The translations under genes were made by a program, and so were the position numbers. Below are positions 46,096 to 55,389 of a DNA stretch of 64,000 nt, piece after piece. The DNA is from Pseudomonadota bacterium (GTDB lineage Bacteria; Pseudomonadota; Alphaproteobacteria; Acetobacterales; Acetobacteraceae): positions 186,001 to 250,000 of the forward strand of contig JAJZBV010000001.1 in NCBI GenBank assembly GCA_021851785.1, written 5' to 3'. Numbering within the stretch: position 1 is the stretch's first letter; each line of letters opens with the position of its first letter. The notes below the pieces were generated by a model. The model made no database searches, had not been told where the DNA came from, and saw nothing but the letters and a program-made list of their open reading frames with translations.

Positions 46096-46905
46096 ATGGT
46101 TTTGCGGCGACGGGAATTGATCATGCTGGGCGCGGGGCTGGTGGCGCCGGCCCCGGTTTTCGCCGCGACCGCCGCCAAGACCGCGCCGGCCCCACCGCCG
46201 GGCGCCGATCTGCCGGTGCCGGCCAGCGGCGGTCTCCGCTTTCGCATCATGCGCAACGGCAATGTCATCGGCACCCATGGCCTGACTTTCACCCAGAAAG
46301 GCCGCACCGATCAGCCGCCGCCCGCCGCCGCGTCTTCCCCTGGGGGCGCCAAGCCCGCTCCCACGCCCGCGAAGCCGCCGCCGGTGCTCGGCCCGCTCAC
46401 CGTTAAGGTGGTCATCGATATCGCGGTCAAGCTCGGGCCGATCCCGCTCTACCGCTACAACAACGAGAGCACCGAGATCTGGGACGGCGACATTTTGTCC
46501 AGCTTCAACTCGAAAACCAACGATAACGGGGTCCACACCAAGGTCATGGCGCATCACGACGGCGGCAAGCTGTGGGTCGAGACGATCAAGGAGAAATACG
46601 CCGCCCCCGAGGGCGCGATCGTCACCACCTACTGGAATCCGCGAACCCTGAGCGCGCTGCTGATCGACAATATCGACGGCAAGCTGCTCCACGCCAAGAT
46701 TGCCCAACTCGGCCCGGAAACCATCCCGGCGGCCAATGGCGATCGCATCGAGGCGATGCATTACGCCGCGAGCGGCGACCTCAACGTCCATCTCTGGTAT
46801 GCTGAGGACAAGCCCAAACCCGGCGAGACGCCGGCGCCGAAACACTGGGTCGGCCTCGCCCTGACCGGCTCGGACGGCTCGCACATCACCTATGAGATGC
46901 TCTAG
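46096..46905 (+). CDS. DUF6134 family exported protein
   Basis: 269 residues with an N-terminal signal (VLRRRELIMLGAGLVAPAPVFAA; Tat-like in charge but with no clean RR motif). A beta-rich domain follows: 'LRFRIMRNGNVIGTHGLTF', 'TVKVVIDIAVKLGPIPLYRYNNESTEIW', 'STEIWDGDILSSFNSKTNDNG'. The family is uncharacterised. It ends directly at the next gene. ATG 46096 has GGAGACTGG upstream. Confidence 0.78.
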   Translation: MVLRRRELIMLGAGLVAPAPVFAATAAKTAPAPPPGADLPVPASGGLRFRIMRNGNVIGTHGLTFTQKGRTDQPPPAAASSPGGAKPAPTPAKPPPVLGPLTVKVVIDIAVKLGPIPLYRYNNESTEIWDGDILSSFNSKTNDNGVHTKVMAHHDGGKLWVETIKEKYAAPEGAIVTTYWNPRTLSALLIDNIDGKLLHAKIAQLGPETIPAANGDRIEAMHYAASGDLNVHLWYAEDKPKPGETPAPKHWVGLALTGSDGSHITYEML

Positions 46906-47694
46906 ATGGCCGATCGGGCGCCGCGGCCGGCACGGCCGGAAGACGGGATCGCCTGGATCACCGGTGCCTCGTCGGGGATCGGGTGGGAACTCGCGCGGCG
47001 GCTGCTCGACGAGGGCTGGACGGTCGCGCTGACCGCCCGGCGCGAGGCGGAATTGCAGGCGCTGGCGCATCGTTATCCCGCCGATCGTGCCCTCGTCATC
47101 GCCGCCGATGTCACCGACACCGCCGCCATGGCCGCGGCACAGGCCCGGATCGAGGCCGAAACCGGCCGGCCGGTCGCGCTCGCGATCGCCAATGCCGGCG
47201 CCGGGGCGCGCATGGGGATGGCGGATTTCGACGCCGCCCTCTTCCGCCGCCTGATCGAGGTGAACGTGCTCGGCGCCGCCAATATGCTCGCCGCCGTCCT
47301 CCCCGGGATGCGGGCGCGTCAATGCGGCCAGATCGCCGTCGTCGCGTCCGTCGCCGGCTATCTCGGCCTCCCGCGGGCCAGCGCCTATGGCGCGAGCAAG
47401 GCGGCGCTCATTCATATGGCGAGTTCGCTCCGCTTCGAGGGAAGGCAAACCGGCATTCTGGTTCAGGTGATCAATCCCGGCTTCGTCGCGACCCCGATGA
47501 CGGCGGCGAATTCGGCGCCGAAGCCGTTCCTGCTCAGCACCGAGGCGGCGGCGGCGCGGATTCAGCGCGGGCTCGCCGGCACCGGCTTCGAGATCGCCTT
47601 TCCGGGGCCGATCGTCTGGCTGCTGAAAGCGGCGCGTCTCTTGCCCTGGCGGCTATTTTTCGCGCTCGGCGGCCTCGCCCGAAGGCGGGGGTGA
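46906..47694 (+). CDS. Short-chain dehydrogenase/reductase
   Basis: 262 residues. Rossmann motif 'WITGASSGIGWELARRLLDEG', NAG-like 'AIANAGAGARMG', catalytic 'SVAGYLGLPRASAYGASKAALIHM' (S-Y-K triad). The substrate is unknown. The start follows the DUF6134 stop with no gap. Its 3' end overlaps coaBC on the other strand by 42 bases. Confidence 0.92.
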   Translation: MADRAPRPARPEDGIAWITGASSGIGWELARRLLDEGWTVALTARREAELQALAHRYPADRALVIAADVTDTAAMAAAQARIEAETGRPVALAIANAGAGARMGMADFDAALFRRLIEVNVLGAANMLAAVLPGMRARQCGQIAVVASVAGYLGLPRASAYGASKAALIHMASSLRFEGRQTGILVQVINPGFVATPMTAANSAPKPFLLSTEAAAARIQRGLAGTGFEIAFPGPIVWLLKAARLLPWRLFFALGGLARRRG

Positions 47695-48915
47695 CGCGAC
47701 CCTCGCGAAGTGAGCGGCGATGCGCTCGGCGAGCTTGCCGGCGACCTCCTCCTTGCCCATGCGTGGCCAGGCCTCCGCGCCGTCGCCGGTGATCAGCAGC
47801 ACCGCGTTCTCGGCGCCGCCCATGATGCCGGTCGCCGGCGAGACGTCGTTGGCGACGATCCAGTCACAGCCCTTGCGCTGACGTTTGGCGCTGGCGTTCT
47901 CGGTGAGATGCTCGGTCTCGGCGGCAAACCCGATGACCAGGCGCGGCCGCCGCGGCCCGGGGGCGGCGATCTCGGCGAGGATGTCGGGGTTGGCGACGAG
48001 TTCGAGGATGGGCGGCGCGCCGGACGCGGTTTTCTTGATTTTCTCGCCGCCGGCCTGGGCGACACGCCAATCCGCGACCGCCGCCGCGAAGACCGCGATG
48101 TCGGCCGGCAGCGCCGCGAGCGTCGCTTCCCGCATTTCGGCCGCGGTCTCGACATGGCGGACGGTGATCCCGGGCGGATCGGGGAGGGTGACCGGACCGC
48201 TCACCAGCGTCACCCGCGCGCCGAGCGCGGCGAGGGCGGCGGCGATGGCGTGGCCTTGGCGGCCGGAGCTGCGATTGGCGATATAGCGCACCGGGTCGAT
48301 CGGCTCCTGCGTCGGCCCGCTGGTGACGATGGCGTGGCGCCCAGTGAGCGGCCCAGTGAGCGGGCCTTCGGGCGCGAGCAAGGCGGCGATCGCGGCCAAT
48401 ATCGCCGCCGGCTCGGCGAGACGCCCGGGGCCGAATTCGTGGCACGCCATCTCGCCCACCTCCGGCCCGACGACGAACACGCCGCGCGCGCGGAGGCTCG
48501 CCAGGTTCGCGACCGTCGCCGGGTGCTGCCACATGCGCACATTCATCGCCGGCGCGACCAGCGCCTTCTTGTCGGTCGCGAGCAGCAGGGTGGTTGCGAG
48601 ATCGTCGGCGAGACCGGCCGCCATCCGCGCCAGGATATGGGCGGTCGCCGGGGCGACGACCACGAGATCGGCGGCGCGCGAGAGCTGGATATGGCCGATC
48701 TCGGCCTCGTCGGTGAGCGAAAAGAGATCTTGAAAAACGGCGTTTTCGGCCAGGGTCTGGACGGCGAGGGGGGTTATGAATTCCGCCCCGGCGCGCGTTA
48801 AAACCGGAGTCACCGCGCAGCCCGCGGCGCGTAGCAGGCGGATCAGTTCCAAAGCCTTATAGGCGGCGATGCCGCCCGAGATGATCAGCAGAACCCGTTT
48901 GCCGGCGAGCGTCAT
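47653..48915 (-). CDS. coaBC: Bifunctional phosphopantothenoylcysteine decarboxylase / phosphopantothenate-cysteine ligase
   Basis: 420 residues. CoaC half (1-190): 'LLIISGGIAAYKALELIRLLRAAG', 'HIQLSRAADLVVVAPATAHILARMA', 'PAMNVRMWQHPAT'. CoaB half: 'HAIVTSGPTQEPIDPVRYIANRSSGRQGHAIA', then the Lys motif 'KIKKTASGAPP'. It makes 4'-phosphopantetheine in CoA synthesis. It follows ubiE with a one-base overlap (TGATG). Confidence 0.96.
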   Translation of the reverse strand: MTLAGKRVLLIISGGIAAYKALELIRLLRAAGCAVTPVLTRAGAEFITPLAVQTLAENAVFQDLFSLTDEAEIGHIQLSRAADLVVVAPATAHILARMAAGLADDLATTLLLATDKKALVAPAMNVRMWQHPATVANLASLRARGVFVVGPEVGEMACHEFGPGRLAEPAAILAAIAALLAPEGPLTGPLTGRHAIVTSGPTQEPIDPVRYIANRSSGRQGHAIAAALAALGARVTLVSGPVTLPDPPGITVRHVETAAEMREATLAALPADIAVFAAAVADWRVAQAGGEKIKKTASGAPPILELVANPDILAEIAAPGPRRPRLVIGFAAETEHLTENASAKRQRKGCDWIVANDVSPATGIMGGAENAVLLITGDGAEAWPRMGKEEVAGKLAERIAAHFARVASPPPSGEAAEREK

Positions 48916-49667
48916 CAGAGCCGCCAGCCGGAATGGATGGCGACGATCCCGCCCGAGAGGTTGCGCACACGAACGCGCGCGAACCCGGCGTCACGCATCA
49001 TCTCGGCCAGCGTTTCCTGATCGGGGAAGGTGCGGATGCTTTCGGCGAGGTATTGATAGCTCTCGGCATCATGGGCGATGGCGCGGCCGAGGCGCGGGAG
49101 AACCGCGAAGGACCAGGCGTCATAGAGCGGGACCAGGGCGGCCACCCGCACGCGGCTGAATTCGAGGCAGAAAAACCGCCCGCCGGGGCGGAGCACGCGC
49201 CGCGCCTCGGCGAGGACCGCGTCCTTGTTCGTGCAGTTGCGGAGGCCAAAGGCGATCGCGACACGCTCCACCGCGCGATCGGGCAGCGGCAGCGCCTCAG
49301 CATCGGCGATGAGAAAATCGAGCCCGCGCGCGATCCCGCGCGCCCGCGCCCGCCCGCGCGCCACCGCCAGCATCGCCGGGTTGATATCGGAGAGGATCGC
49401 CCGCCCGCCGCCGGCCCTGAGCCAGCCGAAGCTGATATCGCCGGTGCCGCCGGCGAGATCGAGCAGGGTCTCGCCGGCGCTTGGTGCGAGGGCATCGATG
49501 AAAATCCGCTTCCAGGCGCGATGCGCCCCGAGCGACATCAGATCGTTCATCAGGTCATAGCGCGGGGCGACGCTTTCGAACACGGCGCGCACCATCGGCT
49601 TCTTCGCCGCGCGCGCGACGGTGCGGAAGCCGAAATCGGTGGTCTCTGGTGTCGGGCTGTTGCTCAT
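48915..49667 (-). CDS. ubiE: Ubiquinone/menaquinone biosynthesis C-methyltransferase UbiE
   Basis: 250 residues, SAM-dependent methylation of the quinone ring. Motifs are 'VFESVAPRYDLMNDLMSLGAHRAWKR', SAM loop 'LLDLAGGTGDISF', 'ALPLPDRAVERVAIAFGLRN' and a C-terminal 'NLSGGIVAIHSGWRL', which is diagnostic. It diverges from mutM by 30 bases, so the two promoters overlap. Gene order ubiE then mutM then rpsT then dnaA is typical of Rhodospirillales. Confidence 0.97.
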   Translation of the reverse strand: MSNSPTPETTDFGFRTVARAAKKPMVRAVFESVAPRYDLMNDLMSLGAHRAWKRIFIDALAPSAGETLLDLAGGTGDISFGWLRAGGGRAILSDINPAMLAVARGRARARGIARGLDFLIADAEALPLPDRAVERVAIAFGLRNCTNKDAVLAEARRVLRPGGRFFCLEFSRVRVAALVPLYDAWSFAVLPRLGRAIAHDAESYQYLAESIRTFPDQETLAEMMRDAGFARVRVRNLSGGIVAIHSGWRL

Positions 49668-49697
49668 GATGGGTTTCCTATAGCCTGAAATGCAATC

Positions 49698-50540
49698 ATG
49701 CCGGAACTCCCCGAAGTCGAGACGGTGATGCGCGGAATGGCGGGGCGGCTGCTCGGCCAGGTGATCGCGCACGCGGAGCTTCGCCGCGCCGATCTCCGCC
49801 GCGCCGTGCCGCCCGATCTCGCGCGGGTCGTCACCGGGGCGCGGGTGATCGGCTTCCGGCGCCGCGCGAAATACATTCTCATGCGGCTCGCCGGCGGGCA
49901 AAGCGTGCTCTGGCATCTCGGCATGTCGGGCCGCATCGTGCTGTCCCCGCCGGGGACGAACGCGCCGGAGCCGGCGCATTGCCATCTGGTTTTGGTGACC
50001 GAGGCGGGGTGGCGGGTCGGCTTTATCGATCCGCGCCGTTTCGGCCTCGTCGATCTCGTCCCGAGCGCGGCGGAGGAGGCGCATCCGCTGCTCGCCGGGC
50101 TCGGGCCGGAGCCGCTCGAGGACGGGTTCACCCCGGCCCGGCTCGCAGCAAGCCTCGCCTTGCGGCGAAGCCCGATCAAAACGGTGCTGCTCGATCAGCG
50201 GGTGGTCGCCGGGCTCGGCAATATCTATGTCGCGGAGGCGCTGTTTCGCGCACGTCTCCATCCCGCGCGCCCGGCCGGCGAGATCCCGCGCGGAGGCGTC
50301 GCGCGGCTGGTCGCGGCGATCAGGGAGACGCTCGGCGAGGCGATCGCCGCCGGGGGCTCCTCCTTGCGCGATTACGTCCGGCCGGAGGGCGAACTCGGCT
50401 ATTTCCAGCACGCCTGGCGGGTTTATGGCCGCGCCGGCGCGCCGTGCCCGGACTGCCCCGGCGCGGCGCGCTGCGCCGGCGTGCGGCGCTTCGTGCAAGC
50501 GGGGCGAAGTTCGTTCTATTGTCCGCGGAGGCAACGCTGA
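49698..50540 (+). CDS. mutM: Formamidopyrimidine-DNA glycosylase (Fpg/MutM)
   Basis: 280 residues. It removes 8-oxoguanine and cuts the strand. N-terminal catalytic Pro in [13 protein letters not shown]; '[11 protein letters not shown]'; '[11 protein letters not shown]'; helix-two-turn-helix '[12 protein letters not shown]'. The C-terminal zinc finger is abnormal: '[31 protein letters not shown]'. The fourth Cys of the usual C-P-x-C end is Arg, and an extra Cys appears after the first pair. The DNA reads TGT CCG CGG AGG, so this is not a single-base slip. Confidence 0.95.
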   Translation: MPELPEVETVMRGMAGRLLGQVIAHAELRRADLRRAVPPDLARVVTGARVIGFRRRAKYILMRLAGGQSVLWHLGMSGRIVLSPPGTNAPEPAHCHLVLVTEAGWRVGFIDPRRFGLVDLVPSAAEEAHPLLAGLGPEPLEDGFTPARLAASLALRRSPIKTVLLDQRVVAGLGNIYVAEALFRARLHPARPAGEIPRGGVARLVAAIRETLGEAIAAGGSSLRDYVRPEGELGYFQHAWRVYGRAGAPCPDCPGAARCAGVRRFVQAGRSSFYCPRRQR

Positions 50541-50560
50541 TCGAACAGGGAGACATCGCC

Positions 50561-51358
50561 ATGGCGCCGGAAATGATCGAGGTCGAAACCACGGGGCGGA
50601 CGGGCCTCATCCGCCTCAACCGCCCGCAGGCGCTGAATGCGCTGTGCGATCAGTTGATGGACGAACTCGGGGCGCAATTGCTGGCGTTCGATGCCGACCC
50701 ATTGATCGCGGCGATCATTCTCACCGGCTCGGAAAAAGCCTTTGCCGCCGGCGCCGACATCAAGGAGATGCTGCCGCGCCGCTATCCGGACGTGCTGCGC
50801 GAGGATTTCATCGCCCCGTGGGAGATCGTCACCACGGTGACAAAGCCGGTGATCGCCGCCGTCGCCGGCTTCGCGCTCGGCGGCGGGTGTGAACTCGCGA
50901 TGATGTGCGATATCATTCTCGCCGCCGAGAGCGCGAAATTCGGCCAGCCGGAGATCAATCTCGGGGTCATCCCCGGCGCCGGCGGGACACAGCGCCTGAC
51001 GCGCGCGATCGGCAAGGCCAAAGCGATGGAGATGATCCTGACCGGGCGGATGATGGACGCCCATGAGGCCGAGCGCGCCAATCTCGTCGCCCGCGTGGTT
51101 CCCGCCGCCGCGCTGATGGGCGAGGCGCTGAAGCTCGCCGAGAAAATGGCGACGCTCTCGCCGGTTTCGCTCGCGGTCGCGAAACAGGCGGTCAACCGGG
51201 CGTTCGAGACCACGCTCGGCGAGGGGGTGCGGGTGGAGCGCTCGCTGTTCCTGCCGCTGTTCGGCACGGAGGATCAGCGCGAGGGCATGGCGGCCTTCGC
51301 CGAGAAGAGAAAGCCGCGGTTTTCCGGCTGGGGCGGCGGAGACCCTGGCGCCGCTTGA
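50561..51358 (+). CDS. Enoyl-CoA hydratase
   Basis: 265 residues, crotonase fold. CoA-binding '[12 protein letters not shown]' and oxyanion '[23 protein letters not shown]'; catalytic Glu pair in 'GGGCEL' and '[18 protein letters not shown]'. Hydrates 2-enoyl-CoA in beta oxidation. It begins 20 bases after mutM and precedes rpsT, the conserved dnaA neighbourhood. Confidence 0.93.
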   Translation: MAPEMIEVETTGRTGLIRLNRPQALNALCDQLMDELGAQLLAFDADPLIAAIILTGSEKAFAAGADIKEMLPRRYPDVLREDFIAPWEIVTTVTKPVIAAVAGFALGGGCELAMMCDIILAAESAKFGQPEINLGVIPGAGGTQRLTRAIGKAKAMEMILTGRMMDAHEAERANLVARVVPAAALMGEALKLAEKMATLSPVSLAVAKQAVNRAFETTLGEGVRVERSLFLPLFGTEDQREGMAAFAEKRKPRFSGWGGGDPGAA

Positions 51359-51463
51359 CAGGCCCGCCGGCGCTTTCTAGAAGGCGCTTCCTGGCTCGAA
51401 GGGGCATGCGCCCGTTCGGGGGTGTCCGGGTTAGTGTTCGCTTATCGATGGTGATGAGGGCCC

Positions 51464-51733
51464 ATGGCCAATACCGCTTCGGCGCGCAAGCGCATCCGCC
51501 AGACGGCACGCCGCACCGAGCGTAATCGCGCCCGGAAATCGCGCGTGCGGACCTTCATCGGCAAGGTCGAGGCGGCGATCGCTGGCGGCAACAAGGATGA
51601 GGCCGCGACCGCGCTCCGTCTCGCCGAGCCGGAGATGCAGCGCGCCGCCGGCAAGGGCGTGCTGCCGAAGAACACCGCCTCGCGCAAGATCTCGCGGCTG
51701 GCCGCGCGCATCAAGGCGCTTTCGCTTTCGTGA
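51464..51733 (+). CDS. rpsT: 30S ribosomal protein S20
   Basis: 89 residues, basic helical bundle. '[39 protein letters not shown]' and '[22 protein letters not shown]' are the family signature. It binds 16S rRNA early in assembly. It sits upstream of dnaA. Confidence 0.98.
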   Translation: MANTASARKRIRQTARRTERNRARKSRVRTFIGKVEAAIAGGNKDEAATALRLAEPEMQRAAGKGVLPKNTASRKISRLAARIKALSLS

Positions 51734-52163
51734 AAATTTCGCGCCCGCGGTCTTGACGACAGCGGGTCGCGCGGCTGAAAATGACAAATCCGTGTCAGTG
51801 TGACGGCACGGAGAAGATTTTCCGCGACCAATTTCCGTGCCGCATACACTCGCCGTAAAAGTAAAAACACTTGCTCAGCAAGGGCGGGTAAGTCATTTTT
51901 TTGCTGTTTGATAGTCATTCCGCTCCATTTGCCCTAATTTTTTTGCGGCCACTTTCTTGGTTGCTTCTGTCGAACCTTCGGTCTAGTGTCCGCCCTTCTC
52001 AATTCTGTCTATGGACGACGGTTTGTTGGCGCACCCCGCCAGGGTTGCGGCGCGAGAGACGTAATAGGTGGTTTTGGGCTGTCTCCACGGTCCCCGAGCG
52101 AATGACGGGGCTGTGCTGGGGGGGGCGTTTGAGGTGGGCGAAGCAGTGTCAGGCAATAGCGGC
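51734..52163 (+). promoter_or_regulatory. dnaA upstream region
   Basis: 430 bases with no gene I can support. It has AT-rich blocks, notably 51890-51950 with T runs, so a promoter is likely, and a small hairpin CTTGC-TCA-GCAAG (51870-51882). I found no good DnaA box here. Confidence 0.5.
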
Positions 52164-53684
52164 ATGGATCGGGAGCGCAACCTTGCCGCGGCTTTTGCCG
52201 GCGGTTTCGAAGCGCTGGAGGGCGCGGACAAGGCCGCGGCAACCGAGGCGCCGGTTGGCGCCGGGGTCGGTGCCGAGCTGGCCGGGCAGTGGAGCCGGGT
52301 GCGCGGCCGGCTCCAGGCCGATGTCGGCGAGGTCGAATACCGTTCCTGGCTCCGCCAGATGGTGCTCGCCGGGTGTGACGGCGACGAGGTCACCATTCTC
52401 CTGCCGACGCGCTTTCTCCGTGACTGGGTGCGCCGCCATTATGGCGAGCGTCTGGTGCTGTTGTGGCAGACGGAGAACCCGGCGGTGCGCCGGGTCGATA
52501 TGCGCGCCGGCACGCTGGGCGCCCGCGCGGCGCCGGCGGGCGGTGGTTTTGCCGAAAGCCTGGCGAGCCCGCCGCGCTCTCCCGCGCCGCCGGCGGCCAA
52601 ATCGGTCGCCCCGGCCACTTCCCCGGCCGGCGCCGCGCCGGAACGTCCGGCGACCGATACCTCCGGCCTCGACAAGCGCTTCGATTTCGACAATTTCGTC
52701 GTCGGCAAGCCCAATGAATTCGCCTATGCCTGTGCCCGGCGGGTGGCCGAGCATCCGGCGATGCCGGGCTTCAACCCGCTTTTTCTTTATGGCGGGGTCG
52801 GCCTCGGCAAAACCCATCTGATGCACGCCATCGCCTGGGATCTGATCGGCCGCGGCGGCGGGCGGGTTTCGGTCGCTTATATGTCGGCGGAAAAATTCAT
52901 GTATCGCTTCATCGCCGCGATCCGCAGCCAGGCGACGATGGAGTTCAAGGAGCAGTTGCGCGGCGCCGACGTGCTGATGATCGACGATCTCCAGTTCCTG
53001 ATCGGCAAGGACAACACCCAGGAAGAATTCTTCCACACCTTCAACGCCCTGGTCGATGCCGGCAAGCAGATCGTGGTGTCGGCCGACAAATCCCCCTCCG
53101 ACCTCTCGGGGTTGGAGGATCGTCTGCGCACCAGGCTCGGCTGCGGCATGGTGGCCGACCTCCATGCCACCACCTTCGAGCTGCGGCTTTCCATTCTGGA
53201 GGCGAAGGCGAGCCGCGCCGGGGTTGCGGTTCCGGCCAAGGTCTTGGATTTCCTCGCCCATAAGATCACCACCAATGTCCGGGAACTGGAGGGCGCGCTC
53301 AACCGGCTGATCGCCCACGCCAATCTGTTCGGCCGGCCGATCACCCTCGAGACCACCCAGGAAGTCCTGCACGATATCCTCAAGGCGCATGACCGCCGCA
53401 TCACCATCGAGGAGATCCAGCGCAAGGTTTCCGAGCATTGGAACATCCGCCTGACCGACATGTCCTCGGCGCGGCGGGCCCGCAATGTCGCCCGTCCGCG
53501 CCAGGTCGCGATGTATTTGGCAAAGCAGCTCACCAGCCGCAGCCTGCCCGAGATCGGCCGTAAATTCGGCAATCGCGATCACACCACGGTGATGCATGCG
53601 GTGGCGCGGGTGAGCGAGCTGATGGAACGCGACGCCGCTTTCGCCGAGGATGTCGAATTGCTGCGCCGGATGCTGGAGTCCTAA
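52164..53684 (+). CDS. dnaA: Chromosomal replication initiator DnaA
   Basis: 506 residues, all four domains. Domain I about 40-115 ('QWSRVRGRLQADVGEVEYRSWLRQM'). Domain II is a Pro/Ala linker 120-168. Domain III is AAA+ with Walker A 'GGVGLGKT' at 210-217 and Walker B 'VLMIDDLQFL'. Domain IV ends with the helix-turn-helix 'RKFGNRDHTTVMHAVARV'. It initiates replication at oriC. ATG 52164 is chosen; GTG 52146 is possible. A repeat terminator follows. Confidence 0.97.
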   Translation: MDRERNLAAAFAGGFEALEGADKAAATEAPVGAGVGAELAGQWSRVRGRLQADVGEVEYRSWLRQMVLAGCDGDEVTILLPTRFLRDWVRRHYGERLVLLWQTENPAVRRVDMRAGTLGARAAPAGGGFAESLASPPRSPAPPAAKSVAPATSPAGAAPERPATDTSGLDKRFDFDNFVVGKPNEFAYACARRVAEHPAMPGFNPLFLYGGVGLGKTHLMHAIAWDLIGRGGGRVSVAYMSAEKFMYRFIAAIRSQATMEFKEQLRGADVLMIDDLQFLIGKDNTQEEFFHTFNALVDAGKQIVVSADKSPSDLSGLEDRLRTRLGCGMVADLHATTFELRLSILEAKASRAGVAVPAKVLDFLAHKITTNVRELEGALNRLIAHANLFGRPITLETTQEVLHDILKAHDRRITIEEIQRKVSEHWNIRLTDMSSARRARNVARPRQVAMYLAKQLTSRSLPEIGRKFGNRDHTTVMHAVARVSELMERDAAFAEDVELLRRMLES

Positions 53685-53696
53685 ACTTTCTTCCTT

Positions 53697-53757
53697 GATG
53701 CGGGTCCGGGGGCGCTGCCCCCGGCGGGTCCAGGGCAGCGCCCTGGCCTTTTTTTAG
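53697..53757. terminator. dnaA terminator, dispersed repeat family 2 copy 2
   Basis: GATGCGGGTC, then CCGGGGGC-GCT-GCCCCCGG (53706-53724) and CCAGGGC-AGC-GCCCTGG (53730-53746), followed by a run of eight T. It ends rightward transcription from dnaA. The same block is at 34394-34443. The converging phaC-like gene ends here. Confidence 0.88.
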
Positions 53758-54974
53758 TCTTTCCTGCCACACACCCGCCGCAGCCAGGCGAGGAGTGGCC
53801 GCCAGAGCACGGTTTCCGCGCTGGTGCCGGCGATCATGCCGATATGGCCGGCTTGCGGCTCGATCAGGGTGGCTTCGGGGATGAGGGTCGCGAGCGGGCG
53901 GGCGCTGGCCGGTGGCACCAGACGGTCGCGGGCGGGCGCGGCGACGAGGCAGGGCAGGCGGAGCGCGCCCGGGTCGACGGGAAGCCCGGCGACGAGCCAG
54001 GCGCCTTGCTGCGGCGTGTTGTCCCCATACCAGCCGGCGAGGGTTTCGCGCGCCACCGGTTCGGCGAGCGGCACGCCGTCGTTCAGCCAGTCCTCGAGGG
54101 CGACGAAGCGGCGGGCGCGCGGGGATAGCGGGTCGAGGGCCGCGAAAGCGCGGTATTTCGCGCCGACGCCGAAGGGATCGACGAGGGCGAACAGGGTTTG
54201 CAGCCAGTCGATCGGCAGGCTGTGGCCGAGGGCGAAGGCCGGCTCCATGAGCGGCAGCAGGCGGGCGAGGGCGCCGGCGCGGGCGGGATCGTCGGCGTGG
54301 AAATCCCACGGCGTTGCGAGCAGAGCGAGGGCGCGCAAGCGATCCGGCTGGCGGAGGGCCGCGGCGAGGGCGAGCAGGCCGCCCATGCAGTAGCCGGCGA
54401 GGATGGGCTTGTCGGCGAGCGTTCCGATCGCGCGTTCCAGCCGCCCGGCGACGTAGTCGGTGAGGGTGAAGCGCCGCTCGCGCGCGCCGGGCCAGCCCCA
54501 ATCGAGCAGCAGCGGGTGGAAGCCGGCGGCGGCGAGGAAGCGGAGCAGCGAGGCGCCCTCGTCGAGATCGAGGATATGGCCGCGATTGACGAGGCTCGGG
54601 ACGAAGAGGATGGGCGGTCCCTCGCCGCCGTAATCGAGGAGGCGGGTTTCGCCTTCGCGCCAGATCGCCGGCGGGTCGGGGAGGGTGCGGCGCCAGGGAT
54701 GGCGGCGGTAGGCGGCGATGCCGGCGATGAGGGCGCGATCCTCGGCGAGGGTGGCGGCGAGGACGGCGCGGGCAAAGGCGTCAGGAGCGCCGCTTGCGGA
54801 GGCGAGGCGGGCGAGTTCGGGATTGCGGCGCGGGTTCCAGCCGGGCCAGGCGCCGCTCGAGGGCGACAAGCCGGCGATGGAGACGCTCGATTTCAGCATC
54901 GCGAGGGTCAGGTGGAGCAGCAGCGGCCGCGGCCCGCGGCGGCTGAGCGGTGCCGGCGCCGTGTTCTGGCTCAT
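53754..54974 (-). CDS. PHA synthase-like alpha/beta hydrolase (short form)
   Basis: 406 residues. The nucleophile motif is G-Y-C196-M-G-G, with Cys where ordinary hydrolases have Ser, the hallmark of PHA synthases. The acid is in 'VAAPARDRLVPPAS' and the His in 'EPQAGHIGMIAG'. It is shorter than class I PhaC (about 570 residues), missing much of the N-terminal domain. Start ATG 54974 (GTG 54998 possible). The first 194 bases overlap, in another frame, the coiled-coil gene ending at 54781. phaR is next on the other strand. Confidence 0.85.
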   Translation of the reverse strand: MSQNTAPAPLSRRGPRPLLLHLTLAMLKSSVSIAGLSPSSGAWPGWNPRRNPELARLASASGAPDAFARAVLAATLAEDRALIAGIAAYRRHPWRRTLPDPPAIWREGETRLLDYGGEGPPILFVPSLVNRGHILDLDEGASLLRFLAAAGFHPLLLDWGWPGARERRFTLTDYVAGRLERAIGTLADKPILAGYCMGGLLALAAALRQPDRLRALALLATPWDFHADDPARAGALARLLPLMEPAFALGHSLPIDWLQTLFALVDPFGVGAKYRAFAALDPLSPRARRFVALEDWLNDGVPLAEPVARETLAGWYGDNTPQQGAWLVAGLPVDPGALRLPCLVAAPARDRLVPPASARPLATLIPEATLIEPQAGHIGMIAGTSAETVLWRPLLAWLRRVCGRKD

Positions 54975-55266
54975 GAGGCGGCCCCGCTTCGTGCCCACCG
55001 GGCGGTTCCGACCGTGGTGGCCCTGGCCGTGGTGGCCCTGGCCGGGGCATCGCCTGGATGGCGCCCGCCATCATGCCGGCCCAGAGGGCGGCGAGGGTCT
55101 GCCAGGTGTCCTGCGTCTCGCGGTCGGTGATGAGGGCGGTGATTTCGCTTTGCCAAAGCGTGATCCAGTCTTGCGCGAGGGCGGCGAGATCGGGCGCGCC
55201 GGCCGTGGCTTCGCTCGGCGGGTCTTCCCCGCCGGGCGGCGTGCCGGACGCTCTGGCGGTGCTCAT
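54781..55266 (-). CDS. Uncharacterised coiled-coil protein overlapping the PHA synthase-like gene
   Basis: 161 residues from an ATG with a GGATGAGG site. An N-terminal helical block ('LAALAQDWITLWQSEITALITDRETQDTWQTLAALWAGMMAGAI') is followed by a Pro-rich linker and a C-terminal coiled coil ('DAEIERLHRRLVALERRLARLE'). I do not know the family. Size, helices and place directly upstream of a short PhaC recall PhaE/PhaM-like partner proteins of PHA synthases; this is inference. The last 65 codons share DNA with the synthase start. Confidence 0.7.
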   Translation of the reverse strand: MSTARASGTPPGGEDPPSEATAGAPDLAALAQDWITLWQSEITALITDRETQDTWQTLAALWAGMMAGAIQAMPRPGPPRPGPPRSEPPGGHEAGPPHEPEHGAGTAQPPRAAAAAAPPDPRDAEIERLHRRLVALERRLARLEPAPQSRTRPPRLRKRRS

Positions 55267-55389
55267 GCCTCATCCATTTTCCGTCTTCGCCTCGTCATCC
55301 GGTTTCTCGCCGCGGAGAGAAAATTTGCCTCCCTTCACGGAGGCGGGCAGAGTGCGGGATATAACGCGCCGCAACATAGGGAACGATCG

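Noticed and set aside
51734..52163. A second origin candidate upstream of dnaA
   Set aside because: AT-rich in part, but no good DnaA box; the hemE gap fits the alphaproteobacterial pattern better.
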